A model generated the notes under the pieces. The model ran no database searches. It had not been told where the DNA came from and saw nothing but the letters and a program-made list of their open reading frames with translations. Made by a program: the position numbers and the translations under genes. Of a stretch of DNA of 64,000 nucleotides, positions 47,859 through 56,742 are shown piece by piece. Position 1 is the first letter of the stretch. The number at the start of each line of letters is the position of its first letter. Source of the stretch: an uncultured Gilliamella sp. (GTDB lineage: Bacteria; Pseudomonadota; Gammaproteobacteria; Enterobacterales; Orbaceae); assembly GCA_946482005.1 (NCBI GenBank), contig CAMLPV010000010.1, positions 1-64,000 of the forward strand, in the 5' to 3' direction.

Positions 47859-48608
47859 ATGCCAGTACAAATGCGATTAGATCTTATAGATTACAATATT
47901 GAAATTTTTTTCCCAAAAGCATTGGAAAATAATATTCCAGAAATACGAAATCAGCTGGATGAAGCATTTAAAATTTATCAAAATAACTTTAATTCGGATG
48001 CTAACTGGTATTATTTTGCTAATTCTATCAAAGCTGATCCTAAATTATTGGCCTACAATAAAGAGGGTTTGACTGAGTTAGTTTTGAAAAAGCTAACATT
48101 CGGATTTAAAAGAGTAGGACAAGATGGGGATCTGATACTCTCTTTTATAGACATTGATAAAGATCCAGCGATCGAAGGACAACTATTATTTTACTTAGCC
48201 TCAAGATATTTAAATAGCCCATTTCTCGAATCAGAAATTAAATTTTTATTTACCCACAAAAAAGCAGGAGTTTATAATAAAATTACTCAATTTTTTACAG
48301 AATTAGCAAAAGTATTTAGTGATTGCTATATTGAAATTGATCTGAAGGATACTTTTCCCATACAAAATGCACTATTTCCTCAACGTATTGGTACATCAAT
48401 GATTGTTTATATTCCAAGCCCATTAAATGCTGATGATTATCCTGAAGCTCATAGAATGATCCCAATTAATCGGGATGATAAACAAGTGGGGACGGTTATT
48501 ATTTCACTCGATCATATCCCGAATCGCGACAATATAGAGGATATTAAAATTATAAATCGTTTAGATATTCGTTTACGCGAGGCAGATCTATTGCCAACAA
48601 GACAATAG
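47859..48608 (+). CDS. Probable immunity protein for the Tox-REase-5 effector (Imm52-like)
   Basis: A 249-residue cytoplasmic protein (no signal peptide), as expected for an inhibitor of a DNase. The start at 47859 is preferred, with AAGGA 8 nt upstream. An ATG at 47841 overlapping the effector stop (TAATG) is the alternative and would add six residues. Features such as NWYYFANSIKA with a conserved Trp fit Imm52, the family usually paired with Tox-REase-5, but I assign it mainly from position. It ends the coupled vgrG operon. Confidence 0.7.
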   Translation: MPVQMRLDLIDYNIEIFFPKALENNIPEIRNQLDEAFKIYQNNFNSDANWYYFANSIKADPKLLAYNKEGLTELVLKKLTFGFKRVGQDGDLILSFIDIDKDPAIEGQLLFYLASRYLNSPFLESEIKFLFTHKKAGVYNKITQFFTELAKVFSDCYIEIDLKDTFPIQNALFPQRIGTSMIVYIPSPLNADDYPEAHRMIPINRDDKQVGTVIISLDHIPNRDNIEDIKIINRLDIRLREADLLPTRQ

Positions 48609-48643
48609 CACGGTGATATCTAAAAAACAAATAAAGCGAAATA

Positions 48644-49666
48644 ATGAAAATCCTTAAATTTTTTATTGATATAGTTAAAAATCAATATGATGATAATGCT
48701 AAGTTAAAAACTTTCGGATATAAAATATTGCTATGTAAAAAAAGATGATAAAAACTGTTATAGTCAGATGAGATATTGCGAAAGGTTTAGCAGAAGTAAA
48801 TCAATCCACCGACGCAACCTAGACTGAAAAAAATGCCCCAAACTGAATGAGCAGATAGTGTTTCAACCTTAGAATCAGCTTCTCCTTTCAGCTACCCTAT
48901 GGCCTGGCGATAATAGACATAGTTTTCAGTGATATCAAGATTTATGGATTAAGTATAGTCACATATCATATTTACCACGATGGAAAAATTGAAAGACATA
49001 TTCCCGAGAATATTAATACAAAATATAAAAATAAATATAAATATGTCTATCACGACAAAAACAGTAATTTTCATCAATTAGGTATTTATGAGTTTATTAT
49101 AATAAAAAATAAGTATTTATCGAGGTCTGATAAAAGATATGGCAATACTGAATATATTCATCTTATTGATTTAAGAGAAGTAACTCAAAAATACGAAAAA
49201 TATGGATTAACGTATTGTTTTAATGTGGATTGCTTTGAAGACCCTCGTTTTTTTATGAATCGTGATACACTTGCAAGCTTTTTTGGCGCAATGCTTGAAG
49301 TGAATTTTACTGATATCAGTTGTAACGGTTTTAGTACTAAAAAAGACGAATCAGGTGTTAGTAAAAGTCATAAGAATGGTTATCATGGTGACTTCAAATA
49401 TTTAATAAAAAAAACAATAAATTATATAAATGAGAAGGATCAAGTCTGAATATCAAATTAAATCCTGAAGAACTGGATGTTGATAGACAAAATCAGTGGA
49501 TTAACGCTTTGTATAAATTTGGCTGAACAAATATATTAGGTTGGAGTTATACCTTAAAAGGAAAGAAACACTTTTGAACCATATTCCGAAAGAAACTACA
49601 AATCACGAATATCATTTACATGTTGAATATTATGATATGAAGAAAGTTAAGGAAATTAAAGAATGA
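48644..49666 (+). pseudogene. Decayed second effector with LAS/M15-like peptidase C-terminus
   Basis: A broken gene. An ATG frame at 48644 (MKILKFFIDIVKNQ...) stops at 48748. From 48859 to 49449 a long frame without a start runs to NINEKDQV-stop. Frameshifts and a stop (W to TGA near 49527) break the tail, which resumes as NHIPKETTNHEYHLHVEYYD and ends at 49666. SKSHKNGYHGDFKYL matches the HxxGxxxD zinc motif of LAS/M15 peptidoglycan peptidases, and HEYHLHV matches the second HxH motif. The stop overlaps the next gene's start (ATGA). It was probably a cell-wall-degrading effector and is now inactive. Confidence 0.6.
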
Positions 49667-50301
49667 AACAGTTGATTTATCCCATTATTTTTTGCTTAGC
49701 TGTATTAGGGAATATTAACAATGCAATTGCAGATACTTTTAAAAATGAACTCAAGCATTATAAAAAAATAGATCTACCTTACACTTCCAATGACATAACT
49801 AAATATTATTGGGAAGATGAAGCAGGAGGATTACATATATCACCAAACTCCAAAATGCCATTCAGATTTTCGGCTAAAGAGTTCTCTTATAAACCAAGCT
49901 TAGTTAGAATCCCATTAAAATATTCTTTTTATTTTCCTGCTGTTTATTTTAATTATAAAAATATTACTTATAAAGGTATTATCTTTATGACACATATCGA
50001 TAATGATGAACCAATATTTTATTTTCAATTAAATAGTTATGATAAAAAAGGTAATTTTATTGATGCAATTATGTTAGATGAAAGATATTCAGCTGAGGGA
50101 GAGGTATTAAGATGGAGTGATTTTAAAATACTTACTAATGGACAAATAACAGTCAATCAAATGGAGCAAATGCTTATTGATGATGATATGGAGTTTAAGA
50201 ATGGAGATATTCATTTTCTCACAAAGAATATATATCAAATGAGTTCAACTGGTATTTTTAAAAAGGTCAAAGAAACTATTATCTATGACCGATATAATTA
50301 A
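49663..50301 (+). CDS. Exported putative immunity protein (212 aa)
   Basis: A signal peptide (MKQLIYPIIFCLAVLGN, cleavage after NNAIA) predicts a periplasmic protein. No family is recognised. The start overlaps the stop of the decayed peptidase-like effector (ATGA), the usual effector-immunity arrangement, and a periplasmic location suits protection from a peptidoglycan hydrolase. A decayed copy of its first 44 codons lies at 51046-51180, and the product at 56073-56621 shares the same leader and context. Confidence 0.65.
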   Translation: MKQLIYPIIFCLAVLGNINNAIADTFKNELKHYKKIDLPYTSNDITKYYWEDEAGGLHISPNSKMPFRFSAKEFSYKPSLVRIPLKYSFYFPAVYFNYKNITYKGIIFMTHIDNDEPIFYFQLNSYDKKGNFIDAIMLDERYSAEGEVLRWSDFKILTNGQITVNQMEQMLIDDDMEFKNGDIHFLTKNIYQMSSTGIFKKVKETIIYDRYN

Positions 50302-50364
50302 AGCGTAAAAATATAATAATTAAATATTAATAAAGAGTTAATCAAGATTTTAGGGAAATATGCA

Positions 50365-50964
50365 ATGAAAATATCTTATTCTTTAGGCTTGTTATTATTA
50401 ATATACACATCATTTTGTTATAGTGACACCTATATTATTGATGAAAAATATACAGGTGCACCATTTGTGAAAGATGGTGATATGTCCGGATGTGGTTTTA
50501 ATTATGATTATTGGCAAGATTTAACAAATGAAGAACGAAAATTGGAGGCAGAGCGTTGCTCTTTAAACACCACTAAATTTAATTTTAATAAACTCTATGA
50601 TTTAATCGATAAAAAAACGGTCATCTATCGTGATGGCGATTTTGAACTTATTATGGACAGAAAGCATCAAGAATCTGATAAAAAAGATAAAATAATTTAT
50701 GATTATAATAATCCAATTCATGACATAGTTTATGAAATAGATTTATCTTTAGTTTACAAAAAGGAAATTAAAAGTAGGATAAGTTTAGCAAGCTATTCTT
50801 ATAATTCTGATCGTGCTTTTTACCTAAATAGTCAATACTACTATTTTGATGCTAGCGGAGATATCTACATAATTTCATTCAAAGAATACAGTGAAAATAT
50901 TAAAGATATAAATCATATTCATTATAAAATAGATAAAGATAATTTAAAGTTTATTAAGTTATGA
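50365..50964 (+). CDS. Exported putative immunity protein, short member of the KYSHYL family (199 aa)
   Basis: It has a signal peptide (MKISYSLGLLLLIYTSFCYS). The mature part, starting DTYIIDEKYTGAPF, is clearly related to the proteins at 51539, 52658 and 53854: shared pattern Y-I-x-(D/E)-(D/E)KY-G, YWQL, (C)xLN...KF(N/D)...L(Y)-I-KK-VI-Y-G-(D)F-L. It ends where the longer members continue into a Cys-containing helical domain. AGGGA precedes the ATG. Function inferred from context only. Confidence 0.6.
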   Translation: MKISYSLGLLLLIYTSFCYSDTYIIDEKYTGAPFVKDGDMSGCGFNYDYWQDLTNEERKLEAERCSLNTTKFNFNKLYDLIDKKTVIYRDGDFELIMDRKHQESDKKDKIIYDYNNPIHDIVYEIDLSLVYKKEIKSRISLASYSYNSDRAFYLNSQYYYFDASGDIYIISFKEYSENIKDINHIHYKIDKDNLKFIKL

Positions 50965-51045
50965 TGATTAAAAATCAAATCAACAATTCAAAACTTAATT
51001 GCTATTACGATATATATGATTTTATAGAATGAAAAAGATCAAAGC

Positions 51046-51180
51046 ATAAAACACCTAATTTATCTTATTATTTGCTTAGTTGTGATAGAGAATATTAACA
51101 ATGCAATTGCAGATACTTTTAAAAATGAACTCAAGTATTATAAAAAAGTAAACTTGCCCTATTGCTCTAAATTTTTATAA
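51046..51180 (+). pseudogene. Degraded copy of the 49663-50301 immunity gene
   Basis: The 44-codon frame IKHLIYLIICLVVIENINN then AIADTFKNELKYYKKVNL is nearly the same as the N-terminus of the gene at 49663, but the ATG has become ATA and the frame stops at 51180. Only the signal peptide and the first part of the mature protein remain. Confidence 0.8.
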
Positions 51181-51476
51181 AAATTCTATTACTGGGCGGA
51201 ATATAAATTATATTTTTCTTCTGATTTTCTATATAACCATCTATTAGATAAGACTTTCATAATACTTGGTTCTCAAATTATATTAGTAATAATCAATTCA
51301 ACACATTGAAACATAGAAAAATTATAAGAAAAATTACAAGATATTTTAAATTATTAGAATCTAGATCCTACTAATACAAAAATAGGAAATTTTATAATGG
51401 TTAGTAATATTTCTATTAACTCATAATTTAACCAGTACGTCGGATTTAATATAATAAAAAGTTAGCTAATTATAGA

Positions 51477-51509
51477 GAAAAAGTTGTGATTTTTAAACGC
51501 AACTTTTTC
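51477..51509 (+). terminator. Leader hairpin, first of four repeated copies
   Basis: GAAAAAGTTG / CAACTTTTTC, a perfect 10-bp stem. Related hairpins precede the genes at 52658, 53854 and the fragment at 55056. In the last copy (54994-55025) the stem is GTTGCTA / TAGCAAT, with changes on both arms that keep pairing, which argues that the RNA structure is under selection. Confidence 0.55.
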
Positions 51510-51538
51510 AAAAATAAGGAAAGGATTAAGGTTAACAG

Positions 51539-52531
51539 ATGAAATACTCACATTATCTAGCATCATTATGTTTATTATTTAGCACATATTGTTACAGTCA
51601 GCATTATCAAATAGAGGATAAATATCGTGGCGATCCATTGTTTAGAAAAATCGACATGAATAAATTAGAAAAAGATTGTACTTATCCACCAAATTATTGG
51701 CAATTAAGTGACTCAAAACGAGAAGAAATAGATAAACTTTGCCCTTTAAATAATCTCAAATTTGATTTGAGAGGATTATATAAATTTATTTATAAAGAGC
51801 CAGTAATCCTCTATAACGGAAAAGATTTTCAACTGACATTAAGTATGTCAGAAAATAATGAAAATAATGATATTGAATCTGATGGCACTATTTATGGAGG
51901 TGATATATTTCTATCAATAGTTAAAGATAATATTGTAAAAGATAAAATTTATTTGGCTAATAATTATATTAATCTTTCTGATTTTGCAGCTGCTTACCAA
52001 CATTATTTTATATCCCCAGAGGGAGAGATAAATACATTATATTTGATAGAGGTAGAAGAAGGTATTTCTCCAATGTTTTGGAAACACTATAAAATTGATA
52101 ATCAAAAAATGAAGTTTGTACTTCAGGATATGTTAGTCAATGTTACAGATGGCGTACAATATCAAATCATTTATCCAAATCAATTTAATATTATTTCGAA
52201 TAAACCAGTCAAAAAAATCGATTCACAAGAACTTAAATTATGTGAAGATGAATATGACAAAGAAGAATATCATAGTTGCTATATAGATGTTTATAAACAT
52301 TACAATAATAGATTAAAAAAAAAAATTAACTTATTGAATAAAAATAACAATACAATAAAAAAATCTTATTTAAAATTACAGCAAAAAATGGCTTCAAGTT
52401 GTTTAGAATTACCACCCCCAGTTTCTGGTAATAGAGGAGAGACAGATCCTTATTTATCTAAAGTTATGTTTTGTTTAATTCAAAATTATAAACAAGAAAT
52501 AACCAATATTGAAAAACAACTCGCTCCCTAA
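51539..52531 (+). CDS. Exported putative immunity protein, KYSHYL family copy 1 (330 aa)
   Basis: A signal peptide MKYSHYLASLCLLFSTYCYS is followed by a first domain (about 21-210) shared with copies 2 and 3, and a C-terminal helical region with paired cysteines (KLCEDEYDKEEYHSCY... and MASSCLEL...VMFCLI) that resembles LprI-type lysozyme-inhibitor domains. That resemblance is by eye only. It is diverged from copies 2/3. The leader and AAGG ribosome binding site are shared with them. A periplasmic inhibitor of a cell-wall enzyme is a reasonable inference. Confidence 0.62.
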   Translation: MKYSHYLASLCLLFSTYCYSQHYQIEDKYRGDPLFRKIDMNKLEKDCTYPPNYWQLSDSKREEIDKLCPLNNLKFDLRGLYKFIYKEPVILYNGKDFQLTLSMSENNENNDIESDGTIYGGDIFLSIVKDNIVKDKIYLANNYINLSDFAAAYQHYFISPEGEINTLYLIEVEEGISPMFWKHYKIDNQKMKFVLQDMLVNVTDGVQYQIIYPNQFNIISNKPVKKIDSQELKLCEDEYDKEEYHSCYIDVYKHYNNRLKKKINLLNKNNNTIKKSYLKLQQKMASSCLELPPPVSGNRGETDPYLSKVMFCLIQNYKQEITNIEKQLAP

Positions 52532-52657
52532 TCTGAAAGTTGGATCTGGGAGTATGAAATTATAAAAATGATAAATAAAATTAAATAATTATATAGAAAA
52601 AGTTGTGATTTTTACACGCAAATTTTTAAAAAATAAGGAAATAATTAAGGTTAACAG

Positions 52658-53731
52658 ATGAAATACTCACATTATCTAGCATCATTATGTTTATTATTTA
52701 GCACATATTGTTACAGTCAGGATTATCAAATAGAAGACAAATATCGTGGCGATTCATTTTTAAGAAAAATTGACATGAATAAATTAAGAAAAGATTGTAC
52801 CTATCCTCCAAATTATCGGCAATTGAGCGAATATGAACAAAAAAAAATATATGATAATTGTCCATTACGCAGTCTTGAATTTGATTTTACAAGTTTACAT
52901 GAATTTATTTATAAAGAGCCAGTAGTCATTTATAACGGAAAAGATTTTCAACTGACTTTGAGTATGCCAGTATCTGAATGGGAATATGAAAATGATGTTG
53001 GTCCAGAATGGATACTTGAGCGTGAAATATCCCTATCAATAATTAATAACAATATCGTAAAAGATAAGATTTATTTAGCCAATAATTTTATTGATCTTAC
53101 TTTATACAAAGATTATACCGAGTATACTTACACTAGGAATATTTTCCCATATAATTATATATCTCCACAAGGTGATAGCTTTAGCTTTCAGGAGCATACT
53201 GAATTTTCTCATGGCGAAATGGCTTACCTATATTATTATATATCTCCACAGGGTGATATATATACTTTATCCTTATTAGAAACAGATGATGGAATAATAC
53301 CTCAAACGTGGAAGCATTATCAAATCGATACAGAAACGATGAAATTTAAACTAATTCAAATTGATAGAGGAAAGGTTAAAATTAACTTGCCTGATAATTT
53401 TACTGTATATTCCGATCCAGATCACATCGCTAACTATAAAAGTGAAGAGTTTAAAAAATGTTTAAAAGATAGAACAAATGAAGGGTGTTTTGACTCAGAA
53501 ATTTATCTTTATTATCTGGATCAATTAAAACCAAAAATGGAGTTACTGGCTAAACAACAAAAACACAAAAAAAATAATTTTTCACTATTTAAACAACAAT
53601 TGGATAAAAAATGTTTAGATAAACTGAACCCTTTTGGTGATGATGATGACCTTAATTGGTATATTGATACTACTCTATATTCATGTGAAATAGATGGCTT
53701 TAAAGAAGAGTTATCACATGTTGAAAAATAA
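52658..53731 (+). CDS. Exported putative immunity protein, KYSHYL family copy 2 (357 aa)
   Basis: Same family as copy 1 with the same signal peptide. It is almost identical to copy 3: the two differ at residue 8 (Ala/Val) and then only in the last 50 residues. It contains an internal duplication, with ISPQGD present twice (NYISPQGDSFSF and YYISPQGDIYTL) where copy 1 has a single ISPEGE. A substitution (CAA to TAA) ends it four residues before the end of copy 3. The C-terminal domain has CLKD...GCFD...KKCLD cysteines. Confidence 0.65.
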   Translation: MKYSHYLASLCLLFSTYCYSQDYQIEDKYRGDSFLRKIDMNKLRKDCTYPPNYRQLSEYEQKKIYDNCPLRSLEFDFTSLHEFIYKEPVVIYNGKDFQLTLSMPVSEWEYENDVGPEWILEREISLSIINNNIVKDKIYLANNFIDLTLYKDYTEYTYTRNIFPYNYISPQGDSFSFQEHTEFSHGEMAYLYYYISPQGDIYTLSLLETDDGIIPQTWKHYQIDTETMKFKLIQIDRGKVKINLPDNFTVYSDPDHIANYKSEEFKKCLKDRTNEGCFDSEIYLYYLDQLKPKMELLAKQQKHKKNNFSLFKQQLDKKCLDKLNPFGDDDDLNWYIDTTLYSCEIDGFKEELSHVEK

Positions 53732-53853
53732 CTCGCTAGCAATAAGTTGGATTTAAAAGAAAAAAATTAAAAAATTTAGATAATTATAGAGAAAAAGTTG
53801 TGATTTTTTAAACGCAAATTTTTCAAAAATAAGGAAATAATTAAGGTTAACAG

Positions 53854-54939
53854 ATGAAATATTCACATTATCTAGTATCATTATGTTTATTATTTAGCAC
53901 ATATTGTTACAGTCAGGATTATCAAATAGAAGACAAATATCGTGGCGATTCATTTTTAAGAAAAATTGACATGAATAAATTAAGAAAAGATTGTACCTAT
54001 CCTCCAAATTATCGGCAATTGAGCGAATATGAACAAAAAAAAATATATGATAATTGTCCATTACGCAGTCTTGAATTTGATTTTACAAGTTTACATGAAT
54101 TTATTTATAAAGAGCCAGTAGTCATTTATAACGGAAAAGATTTTCAACTGACTTTGAGTATGCCAGTATCTGAATGGGAATATGAAAATGATGTTGGTCC
54201 AGAATGGATACTTGAGCGTGAAATATCCCTATCAATAATTAATAACAATATCGTAAAAGATAAGATTTATTTAGCCAATAATTTTATTGATCTTACTTTA
54301 TACAAAGATTATACCGAGTATACTTACACTAGGAATATTTTCCCATATAATTATATATCTCCACAAGGTGATAGCTTTAGCTTTCAGGAGCATACTGAAT
54401 TTTCTCATGGCGAAATGGCTTACCTATATTATTATATATCTCCACAGGGTGATATATATACTTTATCCTTATTAGAAACAGATGATGGAATAATACCTCA
54501 AACGTGGAAGCATTATCAAATCGATACAGAAACGATGAAATTTAAACTAATTCAAATTGATAGAGGAAAGGTTAAAATTAACTTGCCTGATAATTTTACT
54601 GTATATTCCGATCCAGATCACATCGCTAACTATAAAAGTGAAGAGTTTAAAAAATGTTTAAAAGATAGAACAAATGAAGGGTGTTTTGACTCAGAAATTT
54701 ATCTTTATTATCTGGATCAATTAAAACCAAAAATGGAGTTACTGGCTAAACAACAAAAACGTAAAAAAAATAGTTTTTCACTATTTAAACAGCAATTGGA
54801 TAAAAAATGTCTAGATAAACTAAACCCTTTTGGTGATGATAATGGCCTTAATTGGTATATTGATACTACTCTATATGTATGTGAAATAGAAGGATTTAAA
54901 GAAGTGTTATCGCTTGTTGAAAAACAACTCGCTCACTAG
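53854..54939 (+). CDS. Exported putative immunity protein, KYSHYL family copy 3 (361 aa)
   Basis: A tandem duplicate of copy 2 with a repeat period of 1196 bp, including the upstream hairpin and leader. About 1 kb appears identical at the nucleotide level, implying a recent duplication or gene conversion. The 3' part has diverged (KRKKNS against KHKKNN, DNGLNWY against DDDLNWY). It ends EKQLAH like copy 1 (EKQLAP), so copy 3 keeps the ancestral end. Predicted periplasmic. Confidence 0.65.
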   Translation: MKYSHYLVSLCLLFSTYCYSQDYQIEDKYRGDSFLRKIDMNKLRKDCTYPPNYRQLSEYEQKKIYDNCPLRSLEFDFTSLHEFIYKEPVVIYNGKDFQLTLSMPVSEWEYENDVGPEWILEREISLSIINNNIVKDKIYLANNFIDLTLYKDYTEYTYTRNIFPYNYISPQGDSFSFQEHTEFSHGEMAYLYYYISPQGDIYTLSLLETDDGIIPQTWKHYQIDTETMKFKLIQIDRGKVKINLPDNFTVYSDPDHIANYKSEEFKKCLKDRTNEGCFDSEIYLYYLDQLKPKMELLAKQQKRKKNSFSLFKQQLDKKCLDKLNPFGDDNGLNWYIDTTLYVCEIEGFKEVLSLVEKQLAH

Positions 54940-55055
54940 TCAGAAAGTTGGATTTGGAAGAATAATATAATAAACAAAGTTAGATGATTCCAGAAAAAAG
55001 TTGCTATTTTTACTAGCAATTTTTCAAAAATAAGGAAAGGATTAACGGTTAACAG

Positions 55056-55124
55056 ATGAAATACTCACATTATCTAGTACCACCTTGTTTACTATTCAGC
55101 ATCTACAATCAATTCTATTTGTAG
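55056..55124 (+). pseudogene. Truncated fourth copy of the KYSHYL family (22 codons)
   Basis: Behind the same hairpin, leader and ribosome binding site is a frame MKYSHYLVPPCLLFSIYNQ that stops after 22 codons. It keeps only the signal-peptide start of the family. It marks the 3' edge of the tandem array. Confidence 0.8.
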
Positions 55125-55202
55125 TTTTAATCATTATCTGGTAGTGAATAAAGGTATAACTATAAATGATATATAATAATTTTAACAGTGTAAGCATGAA
55201 AT

Positions 55203-55802
55203 ATGATCAAGATTAAGCGGTTTGGTATTTTTTTTGTAGTAACTTTATTAGTTTTTCAAGTTAAAGCCCAAGATAAATTAAGTAATAAAATTCTTTATGA
55301 GTTTAAAGAATATTCATCAAAGGTCTCATCCCCTGAATATACGTTAAAAAATTTTTTCAATGATAATCATGTTGTTTATGATGAAAATAATCCATTAAAT
55401 TCACTTTTTCAACCAAATACCCCATTGAATAGTATGGTTAATCATAGAAAACCTTATACAGGTGAAGCTAAATTTTTTAAAGAAATACATCTGGATAAAA
55501 ATTTAAAAATTTTGCTCTTTGCATATTTAGATATTGATTATCAAGATTCATATTTAAATTTATTTACAATCGAAATGCAGATTTTTGATAGAAATTATAA
55601 TTTTATAGACAAAATAATTGTTGTCGATGGGGCTTTAGCAGAATGTTCAATTAATAAAAGAATTCGTTTATATAAAAATAGAAATTTTGAAATTATAGAA
55701 AAAGAAATATGCTTAGATATAGAAGAAAATGATAGATTATTATCGGAACAAACTAAAGTAACTTATTATTACATTGATAAAAATGGGGAAATACATAATT
55801 GA
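55203..55802 (+). CDS. Exported hypothetical protein, possible immunity (199 aa)
   Basis: A signal peptide (MIKIKRFGIFFVVTLLVFQV, cleavage after VKA) predicts a periplasmic protein. The mature part contains a NPLNSL / TPLNSM repeat and a beta-rich C-terminal half. Family not recognised. It has no strong ribosome binding site. Its place between immunity-like genes is the only hint of function. Confidence 0.55.
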   Translation: MIKIKRFGIFFVVTLLVFQVKAQDKLSNKILYEFKEYSSKVSSPEYTLKNFFNDNHVVYDENNPLNSLFQPNTPLNSMVNHRKPYTGEAKFFKEIHLDKNLKILLFAYLDIDYQDSYLNLFTIEMQIFDRNYNFIDKIIVVDGALAECSINKRIRLYKNRNFEIIEKEICLDIEENDRLLSEQTKVTYYYIDKNGEIHN

Positions 55803-55941
55803 TAAAAAAGTAAATTTTATGATTTTTATGACCAAACAAAATATTTACTTTTTTAGAAAAAGACAGATTATCATCTGCAATATCTAGAGGATTAAATCAA
55901 CAATTAAATTTGTTAGGTCACTCAATATTATGTGATAAAAA

Positions 55942-56076
55942 ATGTTAGGTTTGAGTTATACCTTAAAAGGAAAAAAATACTTTTTAAACCATATTCCAAA
56001 AGAAACTACAAATCACGATCATCATTTACATGTTCAATATTATGATATGAAGAAAGTTAAGGAAATCAAAGAATGA
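55942..56076 (+). pseudogene. Displaced C-terminal toxin tail (44 codons)
   Basis: The frame MLGLSYTLKGKKYFLNHI then PKETTNHDHHLHVQYYD is the same tail as at the end of the decayed effector (49540-49666), here without frameshifts. A different frame just upstream (55860-55945: LSSAISRGLNQQLNLLGHS) looks like the preceding part of the same toxin. HDHHLHV is the HxH zinc motif of LAS-type peptidases. The stop overlaps the start of the next gene (ATGA), as in the first copy. It is an orphan toxin end left with its immunity gene. Confidence 0.65.
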
Positions 56077-56621
56077 AACAGTTAATTTATCTGATTATTA
56101 TCTGTTTTATTGTGTTTGTAAACGTTAATAAAGCAATTGCAAATACTATAAAAAATGAAATCTTAATAACCAACTCGTTTACTGGTGAAAAATTAATATC
56201 AAGTAAAGAATTTGTACAATCTGTAAATAGAACTTGTGAAGATGATGACACATGTACTCTTTCGAAGATAAAAAAAAGTTATTATCAGCAATTTCGTGAC
56301 CTAAACAATGATGAAATAACTATATCGAAACTTAAGAATAATATTGAATTAAAATTAAAAAAAGAAGAAACTCAAAACGAATTTTTAATAACTATCGAAT
56401 TAATCTCATATAAGAATAATAAAAAAGTGGATTCTTTAATATGTTATGAATACAAAAATAATCCAAATGATAGTTTGGCCGTAGAAAAACTGTATTATCT
56501 AGAAGATTATAATTTATGGACACTGTATTTTATTTATGATTTAGAATCCACAACTACTGGAAGTTGGATTAAATATAAAATTAATCCCGAAACAGGAAAA
56601 TTTGGGTTAGATAATAAATAA
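56073..56621 (+). CDS. Exported putative immunity protein paired with the displaced toxin tail (182 aa)
   Basis: A signal peptide MKQLIYLIIICFIVFVN...KAIA matches that of the gene at 49663 almost residue for residue, while the mature parts differ. It starts within the stop codon of the toxin tail. This suggests two toxin-immunity cassettes that share the toxin 3' end and the immunity leader but carry different specificities. Predicted periplasmic. Confidence 0.65.
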   Translation: MKQLIYLIIICFIVFVNVNKAIANTIKNEILITNSFTGEKLISSKEFVQSVNRTCEDDDTCTLSKIKKSYYQQFRDLNNDEITISKLKNNIELKLKKEETQNEFLITIELISYKNNKKVDSLICYEYKNNPNDSLAVEKLYYLEDYNLWTLYFIYDLESTTTGSWIKYKINPETGKFGLDNK

Positions 56622-56742
56622 CTTACCAATTGGTTTTATTAAAGTTTTACTTTACATGTAAAGCATGTATGTAAAAATACATATTAATTGAGTTTAGTTA
56701 GCAAAATATACCTAATCTATGATTTACGATGAAAGAACCATT

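Larger units (their letters stand above)
50965..51538. other. Intergenic region with gene remnants
   Basis: It contains the degraded immunity copy (51046-51180), preceded by a faint copy of the toxin-tail end (ATGAAAAAGATCAAAGC, compare the tail at 49640), then 290 bp of AT-rich sequence without a gene, and the hairpin plus leader (51470-51538) shared by the following tandem genes. Confidence 0.5.

Noticed and set aside
53091..53279. 62-residue gene repeated inside both KYSHYL copies (also 54287-54475)
   Set aside because: It lies in a shifted frame inside the duplicated genes and is repeated only because the whole gene is.
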